Assembly: GCF_900099925.1 (NCBI RefSeq)
Contig: NZ_FNDE01000004.1
Span: forward strand, 1-64,000
Direction: 5' to 3'
Length of the DNA: 64,000 nt
DNA from: Aneurinibacillus thermoaerophilus
GTDB lineage: Bacteria; Bacillota; Bacilli; Aneurinibacillales; Aneurinibacillaceae
A program made the position numbers and the translations under genes. Shown in pieces: positions 36,450-44,850 of the stretch. The notes beneath the pieces were generated by a model. The model was not told where the DNA came from and did not search any database. It was given only the letters and a program-made list of their open reading frames with translations. Within the stretch, counting starts at the first letter, position 1; each line of letters starts with the position of its first letter.

Positions 36450-38033
36450 ATGTTTAAAGTATTAGTAAGCGACCCATTAAGTGAATTTGGCATTCAAAAA
36501 TTGCTGGAGGCGGAAGACGTTCAGGTTGACCGCAAGACAGGACTCTCCGAAGCGGAACTGATCGATATTATCGGAGAATATGACGCGCTGCTTGTGCGCA
36601 GTCAAACAAAAGTAACGGCCGCTGTTATTGAAGCAGGTAAAAAACTAAAAGCAATCGGCCGTGCAGGGGTTGGAGTGGATAACATCGACCTGACAGCTGC
36701 AACAAATGCGGGGATCGTTGTCATCAATGCGCCGGACGGAAATACGATTTCTACGGCAGAACATACTTTTGCAATGATTATGGCTTTGGCTCGCCGTATT
36801 CCACCAGCATACAAAAAACTGGTAGAAGGCGAATGGGATCGCAGGGCGTTCACGGGCGTAGAATTGAACAAAAAAGTGCTGGGCATCATCGGTCTGGGAC
36901 GAATTGGCGCTGAAGTAGCAAAACGTGCTAAAGCGTTTAATATGAGCGTGATCGCATACGATCCGTTCCTGACTCAAGAACGTGCCGACAAATTGGGCGT
37001 TAAATTCGGCACGCTCGATGATGTGATTACGCAAGCCGATTTCATTACAGTCCACACTCCATTGACAAAAGATACAAAATATCTCATTAATACGAAACAA
37101 TTTGAAAAAATGAAGGACGGCGTACGCATCATTAACTGTGCCCGCGGCGGAATTATCAGCGAAAAAGCGCTGTATGAAGCGATTGTAAGCGGCAAGGTTG
37201 CCGGCGCCGCCATCGACGTATTCGAACAAGAACCGCCCGTGGACAATCCGCTTTTGAAATTGCCACAAGTCATTGTGACGCCGCACCTTGGGGCGTCTAC
37301 CGTCGAAGCGCAGGAGAACGTTGCCATCGACGTATCCGAAGAAATTCTGCATATTCTACATGACGAGCCATTTAAAAACGCGGTGAACCTACCGTCTATT
37401 CCGGCCAATGTCATGGAAAAAGTAAAGCCGTACTTTGAACTGAACGAAAAACTCGGTTCCTTTATCGCACAGATTGCGGTCGGCGGCTTGAAAGAAGTAA
37501 TCATTACTTATTCCGGCGAGCTGAATGATATTGATACGGCGGCTCTGACGCGCACGACGCTGAAAGGCATTCTGTCCTATCATCTCGGCTCGGCCGCAAA
37601 CTATGTAAACGCACCGATTCTTGCGAAAAACCGTGACATTCATGTAACTGAGCAAAAATCAACATACAGCAGTGGATTCAGCAACCTGATTACAGTTACG
37701 CTGAAAACGAGCCAGGAAGAACGAACCGTGTCCGGTACACTGCTGAATGGCTACGGTCCGCGCATCGTTAAAATTGACGGCTATTCCATCGACCTCGTTC
37801 CGCAAGGACACCTGCTGCTTGTCCATCACAATGACCGTCCGGGTGCCATTGGCCGCGTAGGTACCATCCTTGGCGACAACGATGTGAACATCGCAACCAT
37901 GCAGGTAGGACGTCGCGATGTAGGCGGCCAAGCCATCATGCTTCTAACCGTCGACAAGGAAGTAAGTCCGAACGTACTGGACACGCTAGGTGAACTAAAT
38001 GAGATTACAAGCGTAACGCAACTCGAACTATAA
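36450..38033 (+). CDS. serA: D-3-phosphoglycerate dehydrogenase
   Basis: First enzyme of serine synthesis. The 527-residue long-form protein has an NAD-binding domain (GLGRIGAEVAKRAKAFNM), catalytic NCARGGII and TPHLGASTVEAQENVA motifs, an intervening ASB domain and a C-terminal ACT domain (VHHNDRPGAIGRVGTILGDN). The ATG at 36450 follows GCGGAGGTG; the frame open from 36321 lies in the T-box RNA. Regulation is by the T-box upstream. Confidence 0.97.
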   Translation: MFKVLVSDPLSEFGIQKLLEAEDVQVDRKTGLSEAELIDIIGEYDALLVRSQTKVTAAVIEAGKKLKAIGRAGVGVDNIDLTAATNAGIVVINAPDGNTISTAEHTFAMIMALARRIPPAYKKLVEGEWDRRAFTGVELNKKVLGIIGLGRIGAEVAKRAKAFNMSVIAYDPFLTQERADKLGVKFGTLDDVITQADFITVHTPLTKDTKYLINTKQFEKMKDGVRIINCARGGIISEKALYEAIVSGKVAGAAIDVFEQEPPVDNPLLKLPQVIVTPHLGASTVEAQENVAIDVSEEILHILHDEPFKNAVNLPSIPANVMEKVKPYFELNEKLGSFIAQIAVGGLKEVIITYSGELNDIDTAALTRTTLKGILSYHLGSAANYVNAPILAKNRDIHVTEQKSTYSSGFSNLITVTLKTSQEERTVSGTLLNGYGPRIVKIDGYSIDLVPQGHLLLVHHNDRPGAIGRVGTILGDNDVNIATMQVGRRDVGGQAIMLLTVDKEVSPNVLDTLGELNEITSVTQLEL

Positions 38034-38037
38034 GCCG

Positions 38038-38075
38038 TTTCAAGACAGGCTGGTTTCTCTCGGCCTGTCTTGAAA
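38038..38075 (+). terminator. Hairpin after serA
   Basis: TTTCAAGACAGGC pairs with GCCTGTCTTGAAA immediately after the serA stop. The T-tail is poor (GTTATAA). Confidence 0.65.
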
Positions 38076-38102
38076 GTTATAAGATGTGCCCGCAGTGATA
38101 CA

Positions 38103-38150
38103 AAGGCGGCTGTCCCGCTTCCTTGTGGAAGCAGGACAGCCGCTTTCTTA
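38103..38150 (+). terminator. Second strong hairpin after serA
   Basis: AAGGCGGCTGTCC pairs with GGACAGCCGCTTT, enclosing GCTTCC/GGAAGC; followed by CTTACTTT. Confidence 0.7.
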
Positions 38151-38181
38151 CTTTACAACAACATATGCTTTCTTATCCACC

Positions 38182-38214
38182 AAAAAAAGCGGGCACTCCG
38201 CCCCGTGCGCCCGC
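38182..38214 (-). terminator. Terminator after the HAD gene
   Basis: On the minus strand GCGGGC pairs with GCCCGC across a 14-base loop, followed by seven T. Confidence 0.8.
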
Positions 38215-38231
38215 CTTTCACTTCACCATAA

Positions 38232-39359
38232 TTATAAAATCGTTAAAATGTGCGTCATATCATCCAGAATATAATCAGCTTTCAATTCTTCAAATTTGGC
38301 GCGAGCTTCCTGTCCCGTCAGGCCGGTCAGCGTGGCGGCAAACTTACAGCCGATGCTGCGGGCAGCCATATAGTCAGCGACCGAATCGCCCACAACTAAA
38401 ATTTCTTCCCCGTTTTCAATCGGCAGCGCAAGGTTGAAGCATTCCTCATCATGCGCATCCATGCCAAGCATGCCCTTAATGTAGCAATACGGTTGTGGCT
38501 TGGCGAGCGGCGCGCGCTCCGGATAACGCTTCTCTGCCTCCAGTACATCACTTGCGGTCACCACACGGTTTTCATCAAAATATTGAAGCAATCCCATCGT
38601 TTTGAGCGGTTCCACCGTTTCGATGCGCGGACGACCGGTACCGATGCCGAGCACATAGCCGCGGTTTTTCAATTCGGCTAGCACTTTCGCCATTTTCTTT
38701 GGTTCTACAATCGGAATCTCGTCATCAAGAAATCCGCGTTTGCCTTCTTGATACGCTGGACGACCGATCGATTGGGCTACCAGGCGGTCACCGAGATACC
38801 ATTCCTGGAACGTCTCTTGACAAAGATCCCACAATTCACTATTGCGCGAGAAAATGTCCGTCTCAATCCCTGTTTTCTCACGAACCAAATCGTTCAAATA
38901 AAGAAGCAGCGCCTGTTTTTCTGCCGTGCTTTTTTCGAAGTCTGCAACGAAGGACGCGTAGTCCACTTTAAATTCTACGCCTTTCGCCATCTCTTGCACT
39001 TTGGCGATCGCTTCACGATGAATTTGCGATGTTAAGATCGTCTCCACTTCTGCGGACTTCGTCTTATGCAACTCCGCCAGCAAACGCACCAACTCGTAGG
39101 AGAACACAAGATAGACCATATCCCAGTTGGCGTTAATACCTCTTGTTTTTATGAAATTTAACACTTTATCATCATCAAACACTTCCTTGCGCACGCGGCG
39201 GATCGTACCCTCCTCCGGCGCCGGCTCAAACGTGTCACCGGAAAGCCCCAAATATTTCGGGCTATACAGCATCTCCCATACCGTCAGCGCGGAAGCGTCG
39301 AAGTAGCGCTCCTCGCTTAGTAAAACACCGTCAACATCAAATAAAATGGTACGAAACAT
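38232..39359 (-). CDS. HAD-superfamily hydrolase, long form
   Basis: A 375-residue protein with HAD motif I FDVDGVLLSEE (nucleophile Asp), motif II GIGTGRPR, and motif IV VVGDSVADYMAARSIG. About 220 extra residues lie between motif I and II (a large cap with KSAEVETILTSQIH and DDEIPIVEPKK), longer than the usual phosphoglycolate-phosphatase type. The start ATG 39359 follows GGAGAAG. Convergent with serA, so a link to phosphoserine is conceivable but unsupported. Confidence 0.8.
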   Translation of the reverse strand: MFRTILFDVDGVLLSEERYFDASALTVWEMLYSPKYLGLSGDTFEPAPEEGTIRRVRKEVFDDDKVLNFIKTRGINANWDMVYLVFSYELVRLLAELHKTKSAEVETILTSQIHREAIAKVQEMAKGVEFKVDYASFVADFEKSTAEKQALLLYLNDLVREKTGIETDIFSRNSELWDLCQETFQEWYLGDRLVAQSIGRPAYQEGKRGFLDDEIPIVEPKKMAKVLAELKNRGYVLGIGTGRPRIETVEPLKTMGLLQYFDENRVVTASDVLEAEKRYPERAPLAKPQPYCYIKGMLGMDAHDEECFNLALPIENGEEILVVGDSVADYMAARSIGCKFAATLTGLTGQEARAKFEELKADYILDDMTHILTIL

Positions 39360-39503
39360 TTCTTCTTCTCCAGCTCCTCTAACATTGTAATCGACCCAAC
39401 ACGAACATTTTAACATATTTTAAGCAAAATAATCGCCTTTTTCCGCAAATTTTCCGGTGATAAAGTAAAGTATGATAAAATGAAAAAAAAGGAGGCTGAG
39501 CTT

Positions 39504-40226
39504 ATGGAATTTCAATCCTTACATAACAAAGTTGTACTCATTACCGGCGCAAGCAAGGGCATTGGCCAGGCTATGTGCCTGCTGTTCGCGGAAAAAGGCG
39601 CCACCGTATATGCCATTGCGCGCAGCGAAGAGTTACTGCACAAACTGGCGGAAAAAGCTAAGACGAAAGGTGGCAACATCATCGCTTCACCGTGCGACGT
39701 AACCGACAGCGAAGCGGTGCAACGGCTTATTAGCCAAATTGTCCGTGAAAAAGAACGGATCGATGTATTGATCAATAACGCCGGACTTGGCCATTTCGGC
39801 CCGATTCACGAATTGACAGAAACGCAGTGGGATGAAATGATGAATGTGAACCTGAAAGGCGTGTTCCTCTGTACCAAGTATGTAGTGCCCCACCTGCTTA
39901 AGCAGCAAAGCGGCCACATTATCAATATTTCCAGCGTGGCCGGCACGGTTACGTTCCCGGGCGGCGGCGGTTACTGCACGTCCAAATTCGGTCTGATGGC
40001 GTTCACGGACGTTTTAACGCAAGAGCTAAAGCCGCACAATATTAAAGTATCTGTCATCTGTCCGGGTTCGGTGCAAACATACTTCGGGCAGAGCGACCCC
40101 AAATCCTATGCGCTCAAACCGGAAGAAGTAGCATATATCGCGTACCAGATGGCAGCCGCACCGGAAGGCGTTATTATGAACCAGGTGATTATGCGTCCGG
40201 TTGTGCCGAAAGAATACCAAAAATAA
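39504..40226 (+). CDS. Short-chain dehydrogenase/reductase
   Basis: A 240-residue classical SDR: cofactor motif TGASKGIG (residues 14-21), NNAG, and catalytic Ser with YCTSK (Tyr-x3-Lys). Substrate unknown. The ATG at 39504 has AAAGGAGGCTGAG. It is followed 32 bp later by a lipoprotein cyclophilin in the same direction. Confidence 0.88.
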   Translation: MEFQSLHNKVVLITGASKGIGQAMCLLFAEKGATVYAIARSEELLHKLAEKAKTKGGNIIASPCDVTDSEAVQRLISQIVREKERIDVLINNAGLGHFGPIHELTETQWDEMMNVNLKGVFLCTKYVVPHLLKQQSGHIINISSVAGTVTFPGGGGYCTSKFGLMAFTDVLTQELKPHNIKVSVICPGSVQTYFGQSDPKSYALKPEEVAYIAYQMAAAPEGVIMNQVIMRPVVPKEYQK

Positions 40227-40258
40227 GGGAATACAACAAAAAAGGCTGAGGGAAAAAC

Positions 40259-40963
40259 ATGAAGAAAAAAGGAGTTTTTCTGCTTGCACTTATGCTTGCC
40301 GCCGGCTTGAGCATAACTGCCTGCTCACAGCAGCAAAGCAACGACCAGCAAAACGCCGCCCCTGCGCAGAAGGCAGACAAACGAGCATTCCAACAGTGGG
40401 ACAAGCCGCCAGCAATGCAAATTGACCCGAACAAAACATACATCGCACATGTGGACACGAACAAAGGCTCATTCTCTATTGAACTATTCGCCAAAGATGC
40501 GCCAAAAACAGTGAACAACTTCGTATTTCTGGCGCGCGAAAAATTTTATGATGGCATTATCTTTCATAGGATCGTCAAAGATTTTGTTATCCAGGTTGGC
40601 GATCCGCAAGCAAAAGGGAATGTCCAAAATCTAAAAAATAATCCTCAAATCGGGGCCGGGGGTCCAGGCTATCAGTTCGAAGATGAATTATCTTCCAAGC
40701 ATAAATATGAAAAAGGGATTGTGGCGATGGCAAATTCCAGACCGAATACGAATGGAAGCCAATTCTTCATCGGGAGCGGTGCTGGAGTAGAAACATTAAA
40801 TACGCAACCTTATTACACGATTTTCGGAAAAGTGATTGCAGGTATAGATGTTGTGGAAGCGATCGCTAATACACCTGTTGAGCAAGGCATACACAAGGAA
40901 CCTACACCTAGCTTTCCGAAAGAAAATGTATTTATCAAGACCATTACGATTGAAGAAAAATAA
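40259..40963 (+). CDS. Cyclophilin-type peptidyl-prolyl isomerase, lipoprotein
   Basis: A 234-residue extracytoplasmic foldase. A signal peptide ends in lipobox LSITAC (Cys22), followed by a Gln/Asn/Ala-rich linker and a cyclophilin domain (FYDGIIFHRIVKDFVIQVGDP; GIVAMANSRPNTNGSQFFI). The isomerase core appears complete (FHRI, QFFI). Unlike cytoplasmic PpiB it will be membrane-tethered outside the cell. Confidence 0.92.
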   Translation: MKKKGVFLLALMLAAGLSITACSQQQSNDQQNAAPAQKADKRAFQQWDKPPAMQIDPNKTYIAHVDTNKGSFSIELFAKDAPKTVNNFVFLAREKFYDGIIFHRIVKDFVIQVGDPQAKGNVQNLKNNPQIGAGGPGYQFEDELSSKHKYEKGIVAMANSRPNTNGSQFFIGSGAGVETLNTQPYYTIFGKVIAGIDVVEAIANTPVEQGIHKEPTPSFPKENVFIKTITIEEK

Positions 40964-40995
40964 CTTCTCGCTATTGTAACAGCACATGACAATAC

Positions 40996-41081
40996 ATGCG
41001 CCTCTTCTTGCCGCGCGCTTCTGGCTACTCCCTCTTGGCAGCCAGTCAACAAAACGCACGGAAAAAGAGGCGCATTTTTTT
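40996..41081 (+). terminator. Terminator after the cyclophilin gene
   Basis: ATGCGCCTCTT (40996-41006) pairs with AAGAGGCGCAT (41065-41075), followed by a T-run; an inner CTGGCT/AGCCAG hairpin fills the loop. Confidence 0.75.
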
Positions 41082-41088
41082 AATTTGC

Positions 41089-41478
41089 TTACACCTTTTT
41101 CTTCTTCACAATCGCTACAGTACAGCGGGAAACGCAAATGAGTTTATCCTCTTCGTCAGTAATCTTAATATCCCATACCATCGTTGTCCGTCCCTTATGG
41201 AGCGGCGTAGCTACTGCCGTAACGAGCCCGTCCCGCTTCGGGCGCACGTGGTTGGCATTAATCTCAAGTCCGACCGCCATTTCATTCTCTTGGTCGATTG
41301 CACTCCATGTGCCCATGCTGGCCACCGTTTCCGCAAGGACAACTGAAGCGCCTCCGTGCAACAGTCCAAACGGCTGATGCACCGTTTTGTTCACCGGCAT
41401 CGTTGCCACCACACGTTCTGGTGTCATTTCTTTTATCTCAATTCCCAGCACTTCTACAAGCGTACCCTGTATATCCAT
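41089..41478 (-). CDS. PaaI-family hotdog thioesterase
   Basis: A 129-residue hotdog-fold protein, with HQPFGLLHGGASVVLAETVAS being the HGG active-site region of PaaI/DHNA-CoA-type thioesterases and ANHVRPKRDG the second conserved block. The ATG at 41478 (MDIQGTLVEVLGIEI) fits the family length; the frame extends upstream to 41553. Substrate not determinable here, but 1,4-dihydroxy-2-naphthoyl-CoA thioesterase is one possibility. Confidence 0.82.
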   Translation of the reverse strand: MDIQGTLVEVLGIEIKEMTPERVVATMPVNKTVHQPFGLLHGGASVVLAETVASMGTWSAIDQENEMAVGLEINANHVRPKRDGLVTAVATPLHKGRTTMVWDIKITDEEDKLICVSRCTVAIVKKKKV

Positions 41479-41559
41479 GCCTTCCATACCCTCCCTCATT
41501 TTTTCACGTTTGCGCGCTCCATCATTCCGAGGCACCAACATCTCCTTTAGCAACGCAGC

Positions 41560-43017
41560 CTATCCTACTTTTTTCTCCGAAGGGAGCCATACGACAAAGC
41601 GTGTCCCTTCCCCTATCTTACTTTCTACGCGAATATTTCCATGATGAAGTTCAACCAGTTCTTTGACAATCGCAAGACCAAGCCCTGTCCCCGCTTCTCT
41701 GCGGGAACGTACCCGATCCACCTTGAAAAAACGCTCCCATATAAAATCAAGATCATGTTGAGAAATGCCGATGCCCGTATCTTCCACCGTCACTTCAATG
41801 CCGTCGGCCTTTTCCCGTGCCGCAAGCTTGATATGTCCCTGCTCCGTAAATTTTAAAGCGTTGCCGATTAAATTCGTAAAAATCTGCTCAACACGGTACG
41901 GATCAGCAATGATCGTCGGCAGCGGATCAACCACTTCCAGTCGTAAATCGAGGTTGCGTTTGGCCGCTTCTTCTTTAAAAGCAAATACGAGCCGATTCAA
42001 AAACGAATTCATATCAATCGGCCGCTTCACAAGGTTGACCTCCTGTTTTTCCAGGCGTACAAGTTCCAGCAAATCATTGACCAATCGGCTCATGTGCATC
42101 GTTTCTTTATACATGACATCATAATACTTCTGCCGTGACGTTTCGTCGGTGACAAGACCATCCTGCAACGCTTCCAGAAAGCCTTGCATCGCGGTCAGCG
42201 GTGTCCTCAATTCGTGTGAAACATTCGCCAAGAAATCCTGACGTGTCTGTTCGAAGTCTACTCTCTCCACTTCCACTTGTTCCAGCGTACTGGCCATCCG
42301 ATTGATCGTCCGCGCCAAATCACCGATTTCATCCTCGGTCGTTACCGCTACCCGCTGTTTGTAGTTCCCGCGTTCAATCTCCAGCGCTACTTCGTCAATC
42401 CGCTTCAACGGGCGGGAAATTGTCCAGGAAATATAAGAAACCATCGCCGTCGATAGCAAAATACCGAAAAGCGTTGCCCATACAATCATTTCCCGCATGT
42501 TGCCGACTGTCTCATCAATGCCTTCTACCGGCGCATGCAGCACAATGCCCCCAAACACTTCATTCTTCTGTCCCCATGGCACGACGACGGACAGCATCGG
42601 CTTGCTGAGCCCTTCAAATTTCAAATCCTGAACCACGTCCTTACCCTGCATGACCTGCTCAACAATCGAACGGGCTACCGATTTACCAATAAACACCTCA
42701 TCCTGCGTCGAAGTGGAAATAATTCGCCCGTGGCGGTCAAACACCCAAATACGCGTATCGAATGTCTGATCTAAAAAAGCGAGCATCGCCGTCGTCTGAT
42801 CGGACGGCATCGGATCGTTTTGAATGGCAAGGTTTACCTTTTTCGCTTTGCGCAGCAATTCTTCTTTTGTTCCATCATATATGTAATTTTTGGCCAGCAC
42901 TGACATGGAAAGGCCAAGAGCGCCCAGCCCTAGCAACATCGTAATCATGTAGCTGAACAAGAGTTTGCGAAAAATACTTTTATTAATTCCGAACCATTCT
43001 CTCACTATGCTGAGCAC
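41560..43017 (-). CDS. Two-component sensor histidine kinase (unassigned)
   Basis: A 485-residue kinase: two TM helices (about 20-45 and 180-205) flank an extracellular sensor domain, then HAMP (SRPLKRIDEVALEIERGNY), HisKA with SHELRTPLTAMQGF, and an HATPase domain (NLIGNALKFTEQG; DTGIGI; GTGLGLAIVKEL). The GTG start overlaps the regulator gene end by 13 bases, with GAGGTGG ahead. The paired regulator is at 43005. Signal unknown; it is distinct from ResE at 46065. Confidence 0.92.
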   Translation of the reverse strand: MLSIVREWFGINKSIFRKLLFSYMITMLLGLGALGLSMSVLAKNYIYDGTKEELLRKAKKVNLAIQNDPMPSDQTTAMLAFLDQTFDTRIWVFDRHGRIISTSTQDEVFIGKSVARSIVEQVMQGKDVVQDLKFEGLSKPMLSVVVPWGQKNEVFGGIVLHAPVEGIDETVGNMREMIVWATLFGILLSTAMVSYISWTISRPLKRIDEVALEIERGNYKQRVAVTTEDEIGDLARTINRMASTLEQVEVERVDFEQTRQDFLANVSHELRTPLTAMQGFLEALQDGLVTDETSRQKYYDVMYKETMHMSRLVNDLLELVRLEKQEVNLVKRPIDMNSFLNRLVFAFKEEAAKRNLDLRLEVVDPLPTIIADPYRVEQIFTNLIGNALKFTEQGHIKLAAREKADGIEVTVEDTGIGISQHDLDFIWERFFKVDRVRSRREAGTGLGLAIVKELVELHHGNIRVESKIGEGTRFVVWLPSEKKVG

Positions 43018-43718
43018 AAAGCTTCCACCTCAAATTTGTAACCGACCCCCCATACCGTATGAATGCACTCATACGGCAACTTCGCCAAATGCTGGCGAAT
43101 TTTTTTAACGTGTACGTCCACAGTCCGGATATCTCCAAAAAAGTCATAGCCCCAGATTCGCTCAAGCAACTGTTCCCGAGTAAACACGCTTCCCGGTGAA
43201 CGTGCCAGAAACACCAGCAAATCAAACTCTTTCGGACGAAAAGCTACTTTTTCGCCCGATACGGTCACCTGGCGCCCCTGCAAGTCAATGTGAAGATCCT
43301 GAAACTGAAGCACGTTTGCTGACTCCGCTTCTTTCTCCTCATTTGTCCGTGGCTGCATCCGGCGAAAAATTGCTTTAATCCGTGCTACAAGTTCACGCGG
43401 GCTAAACGGCTTGGTTACATAATCATCCGCTCCCAATTCCAGTCCAAGCACCCGGTCGAATTCTTCTCCTTTAGCAGAAAGCATAATAATCGGCGTGTCC
43501 ATCGTCTTGCGAATTTCACGGCACGCCTGATACCCATCCATCTTCGGCATCATTACGTCCAGGATAATAGCGTCCGGTTTCTCGCGCTCCGCAAGCGCAA
43601 CCGCCTCGCTTCCATCATGCGCTTCTATCAAATCAATTTGCTGCTGTGAGAAGTAGAGGCGAATAATCTCCAGCACATTCGTATCATCATCAGCAACAAG
43701 TACTTTTGTTCCGTTCAT
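43005..43718 (-). CDS. OmpR/PhoB-type response regulator (unassigned)
   Basis: A 237-residue regulator with a receiver domain (VLVADDDTN; phospho-Asp in DAIILDVMMPKMDG) and a winged-helix DNA-binding domain (FRPKEFDLLVFLARSPGSVFTREQLLERIWGYDFFGDIRTVDVHVKKIRQHL). The ATG at 43718 follows GGAGGGG. It forms an operon with the histidine kinase downstream. Confidence 0.94.
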   Translation of the reverse strand: MNGTKVLVADDDTNVLEIIRLYFSQQQIDLIEAHDGSEAVALAEREKPDAIILDVMMPKMDGYQACREIRKTMDTPIIMLSAKGEEFDRVLGLELGADDYVTKPFSPRELVARIKAIFRRMQPRTNEEKEAESANVLQFQDLHIDLQGRQVTVSGEKVAFRPKEFDLLVFLARSPGSVFTREQLLERIWGYDFFGDIRTVDVHVKKIRQHLAKLPYECIHTVWGVGYKFEVEALCSA

Positions 43719-43789
43719 TATCTCTTCCCCTCCATTCCGCATGCAAAAAATCAGGCGGAATCCGGCTCCGCAATCGTTGCTATTTTATT

Positions 43790-43798
43790 AGTATACCA
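43790..43798 (-). promoter_or_regulatory. Extended -10 promoter for the two-component operon
   Basis: Minus-strand TGGTATACT (TGn-TATACT) about 70 bases ahead of the regulator start. No convincing -35. Confidence 0.4.
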
Positions 43799-44256
43799 TA
43801 TTTTTCGCTTTCTGTTTGTAAGTTCGCAGCGTTTGTTTATAAAATTCGCATGCAACATGTACCGAGTGTCCAGGATAAAGGAAGCGATTTCTAAAATTAA
43901 AATAACCGGTACATTTGTACCGGTTATTTTAGGAAGAAGAAGCGTGAAGCTTATATTTTATTTTTTATGGAAACTTTAAAGTAATGATTATAAACTTTCG
44001 TATTATAAATAGACGGCATTTATTTGCTGTGGTATTGTACAGGCGTTTTGCTCGTTTATTGGTCTTTTGATGTCATTTCCCACGATTTATCGTTAATGAA
44101 GCAGCATACCGTCCGTTGATGCTCCGTTTCTCACCTCCCAACGCTTTTTACTTTACAAGAAAAATGTAACAAGCTCGTGAAGCAGATAAGAACTTTTTTT
44201 GATAAAAATATGATCAATTTATGTTCTTATCATCTAACCCATATACAAAACCCAGG
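43799..44256. other. 458-base AT-rich intergenic region with orphan hairpins
   Basis: No open frame with a ribosome site is seen. It holds a perfect terminator-like palindrome (43900-43929) and a 9-bp inverted repeat GATAAGAAC/GTTCTTATC (44185-44193 and 44223-44231) near the next promoter. Confidence 0.6.
43900..43929. terminator. Perfect bidirectional terminator without a neighbouring gene
   Basis: AAATAACCGGTAC pairs perfectly with GTACCGGTTATTT around ATTT. The nearest genes begin 180 and 390 bases away and run outward on both sides, so it could end a small RNA. Confidence 0.65.
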
Positions 44257-44285
44257 TTGGCACAGCTTTTGAGAAAAGGTAAGAT
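44257..44285 (+). promoter_or_regulatory. Promoter of the thioesterase gene
   Basis: TTGGCA (44257-44262) and TAAGAT (44280-44285), 17 bases apart, 36 bases before the ATG. Confidence 0.55.
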
Positions 44286-44320
44286 AGAAGAAAAAACGTT
44301 TACAAATGGGAGGAAAATGG

Positions 44321-44725
44321 ATGGAAGCTTCGCTTGAAATTGTAGTACGTTCAACCGAAATCGATGTGAATGGCCACGTTAACAATGCCAAATATCTTGA
44401 GTATCTGGAATGGGGACGGGAAGAATGGTATGAACAAGCCGAACTGCCCTATGATACGTTTCTTGAGATGGGAATCCAGACCGTAACGGTTAATATTAAT
44501 ATTAACTACCGCAAAGAGTGCCTGCAAAACGATCGCCTAACGATTACGACCAAGCCGGAACGGCTCGGCCGAACCAGTTATGTCCTGAAACAGGAAATAC
44601 ATAACCAGCGCGGCGAGCTCGTCGCGGATGCATTGGTCACAAGCGTAACCATGGACAGCAAGACCCGCAAAAGCCGTCCGGTTCCAACAAAACTGGCCCG
44701 CCTGTTCGACCGCTCCGCTTCCTGA
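44321..44725 (+). CDS. 4HBT-family acyl-CoA thioesterase
   Basis: A 134-residue hotdog thioesterase of the YbgC/4HBT type: STEIDVNGHVNNAKYLEYLEWGREEW, with the Asp-x-x-GHVNN catalytic region. The ATG at 44321 has GGAGG seven bases upstream; an in-frame ATG at 44306 overlaps that site. Substrate unknown. Confidence 0.87.
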   Translation: MEASLEIVVRSTEIDVNGHVNNAKYLEYLEWGREEWYEQAELPYDTFLEMGIQTVTVNININYRKECLQNDRLTITTKPERLGRTSYVLKQEIHNQRGELVADALVTSVTMDSKTRKSRPVPTKLARLFDRSAS

Positions 44726-44740
44726 GTGCGCATAAGAAAA

Positions 44741-44771
44741 ACTTGCGGGCTGATGCTCGCAAGTCCTTTTT
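44741..44771 (+). terminator. Terminator after the thioesterase gene
   Basis: ACTTGCGGGC pairs with GCTCGCAAGT, then CCTTTTT. Confidence 0.75.
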
Positions 44772-44826
44772 CCAGATGAAGAAAGGTAAAATCTACATAC
44801 TTCATATGCAGCTGTTAATCCAAAAC

Positions 44827-44848
44827 AGCCGACCTAACAAGATCGGCT
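44827..44848 (-). terminator. Terminator after the DEAD-box gene
   Basis: AGCCGACC pairs with GATCGGCT (one G-U); the minus strand then reads GTTTTGG. Confidence 0.55.
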
Positions 44849-44850
44849 AT

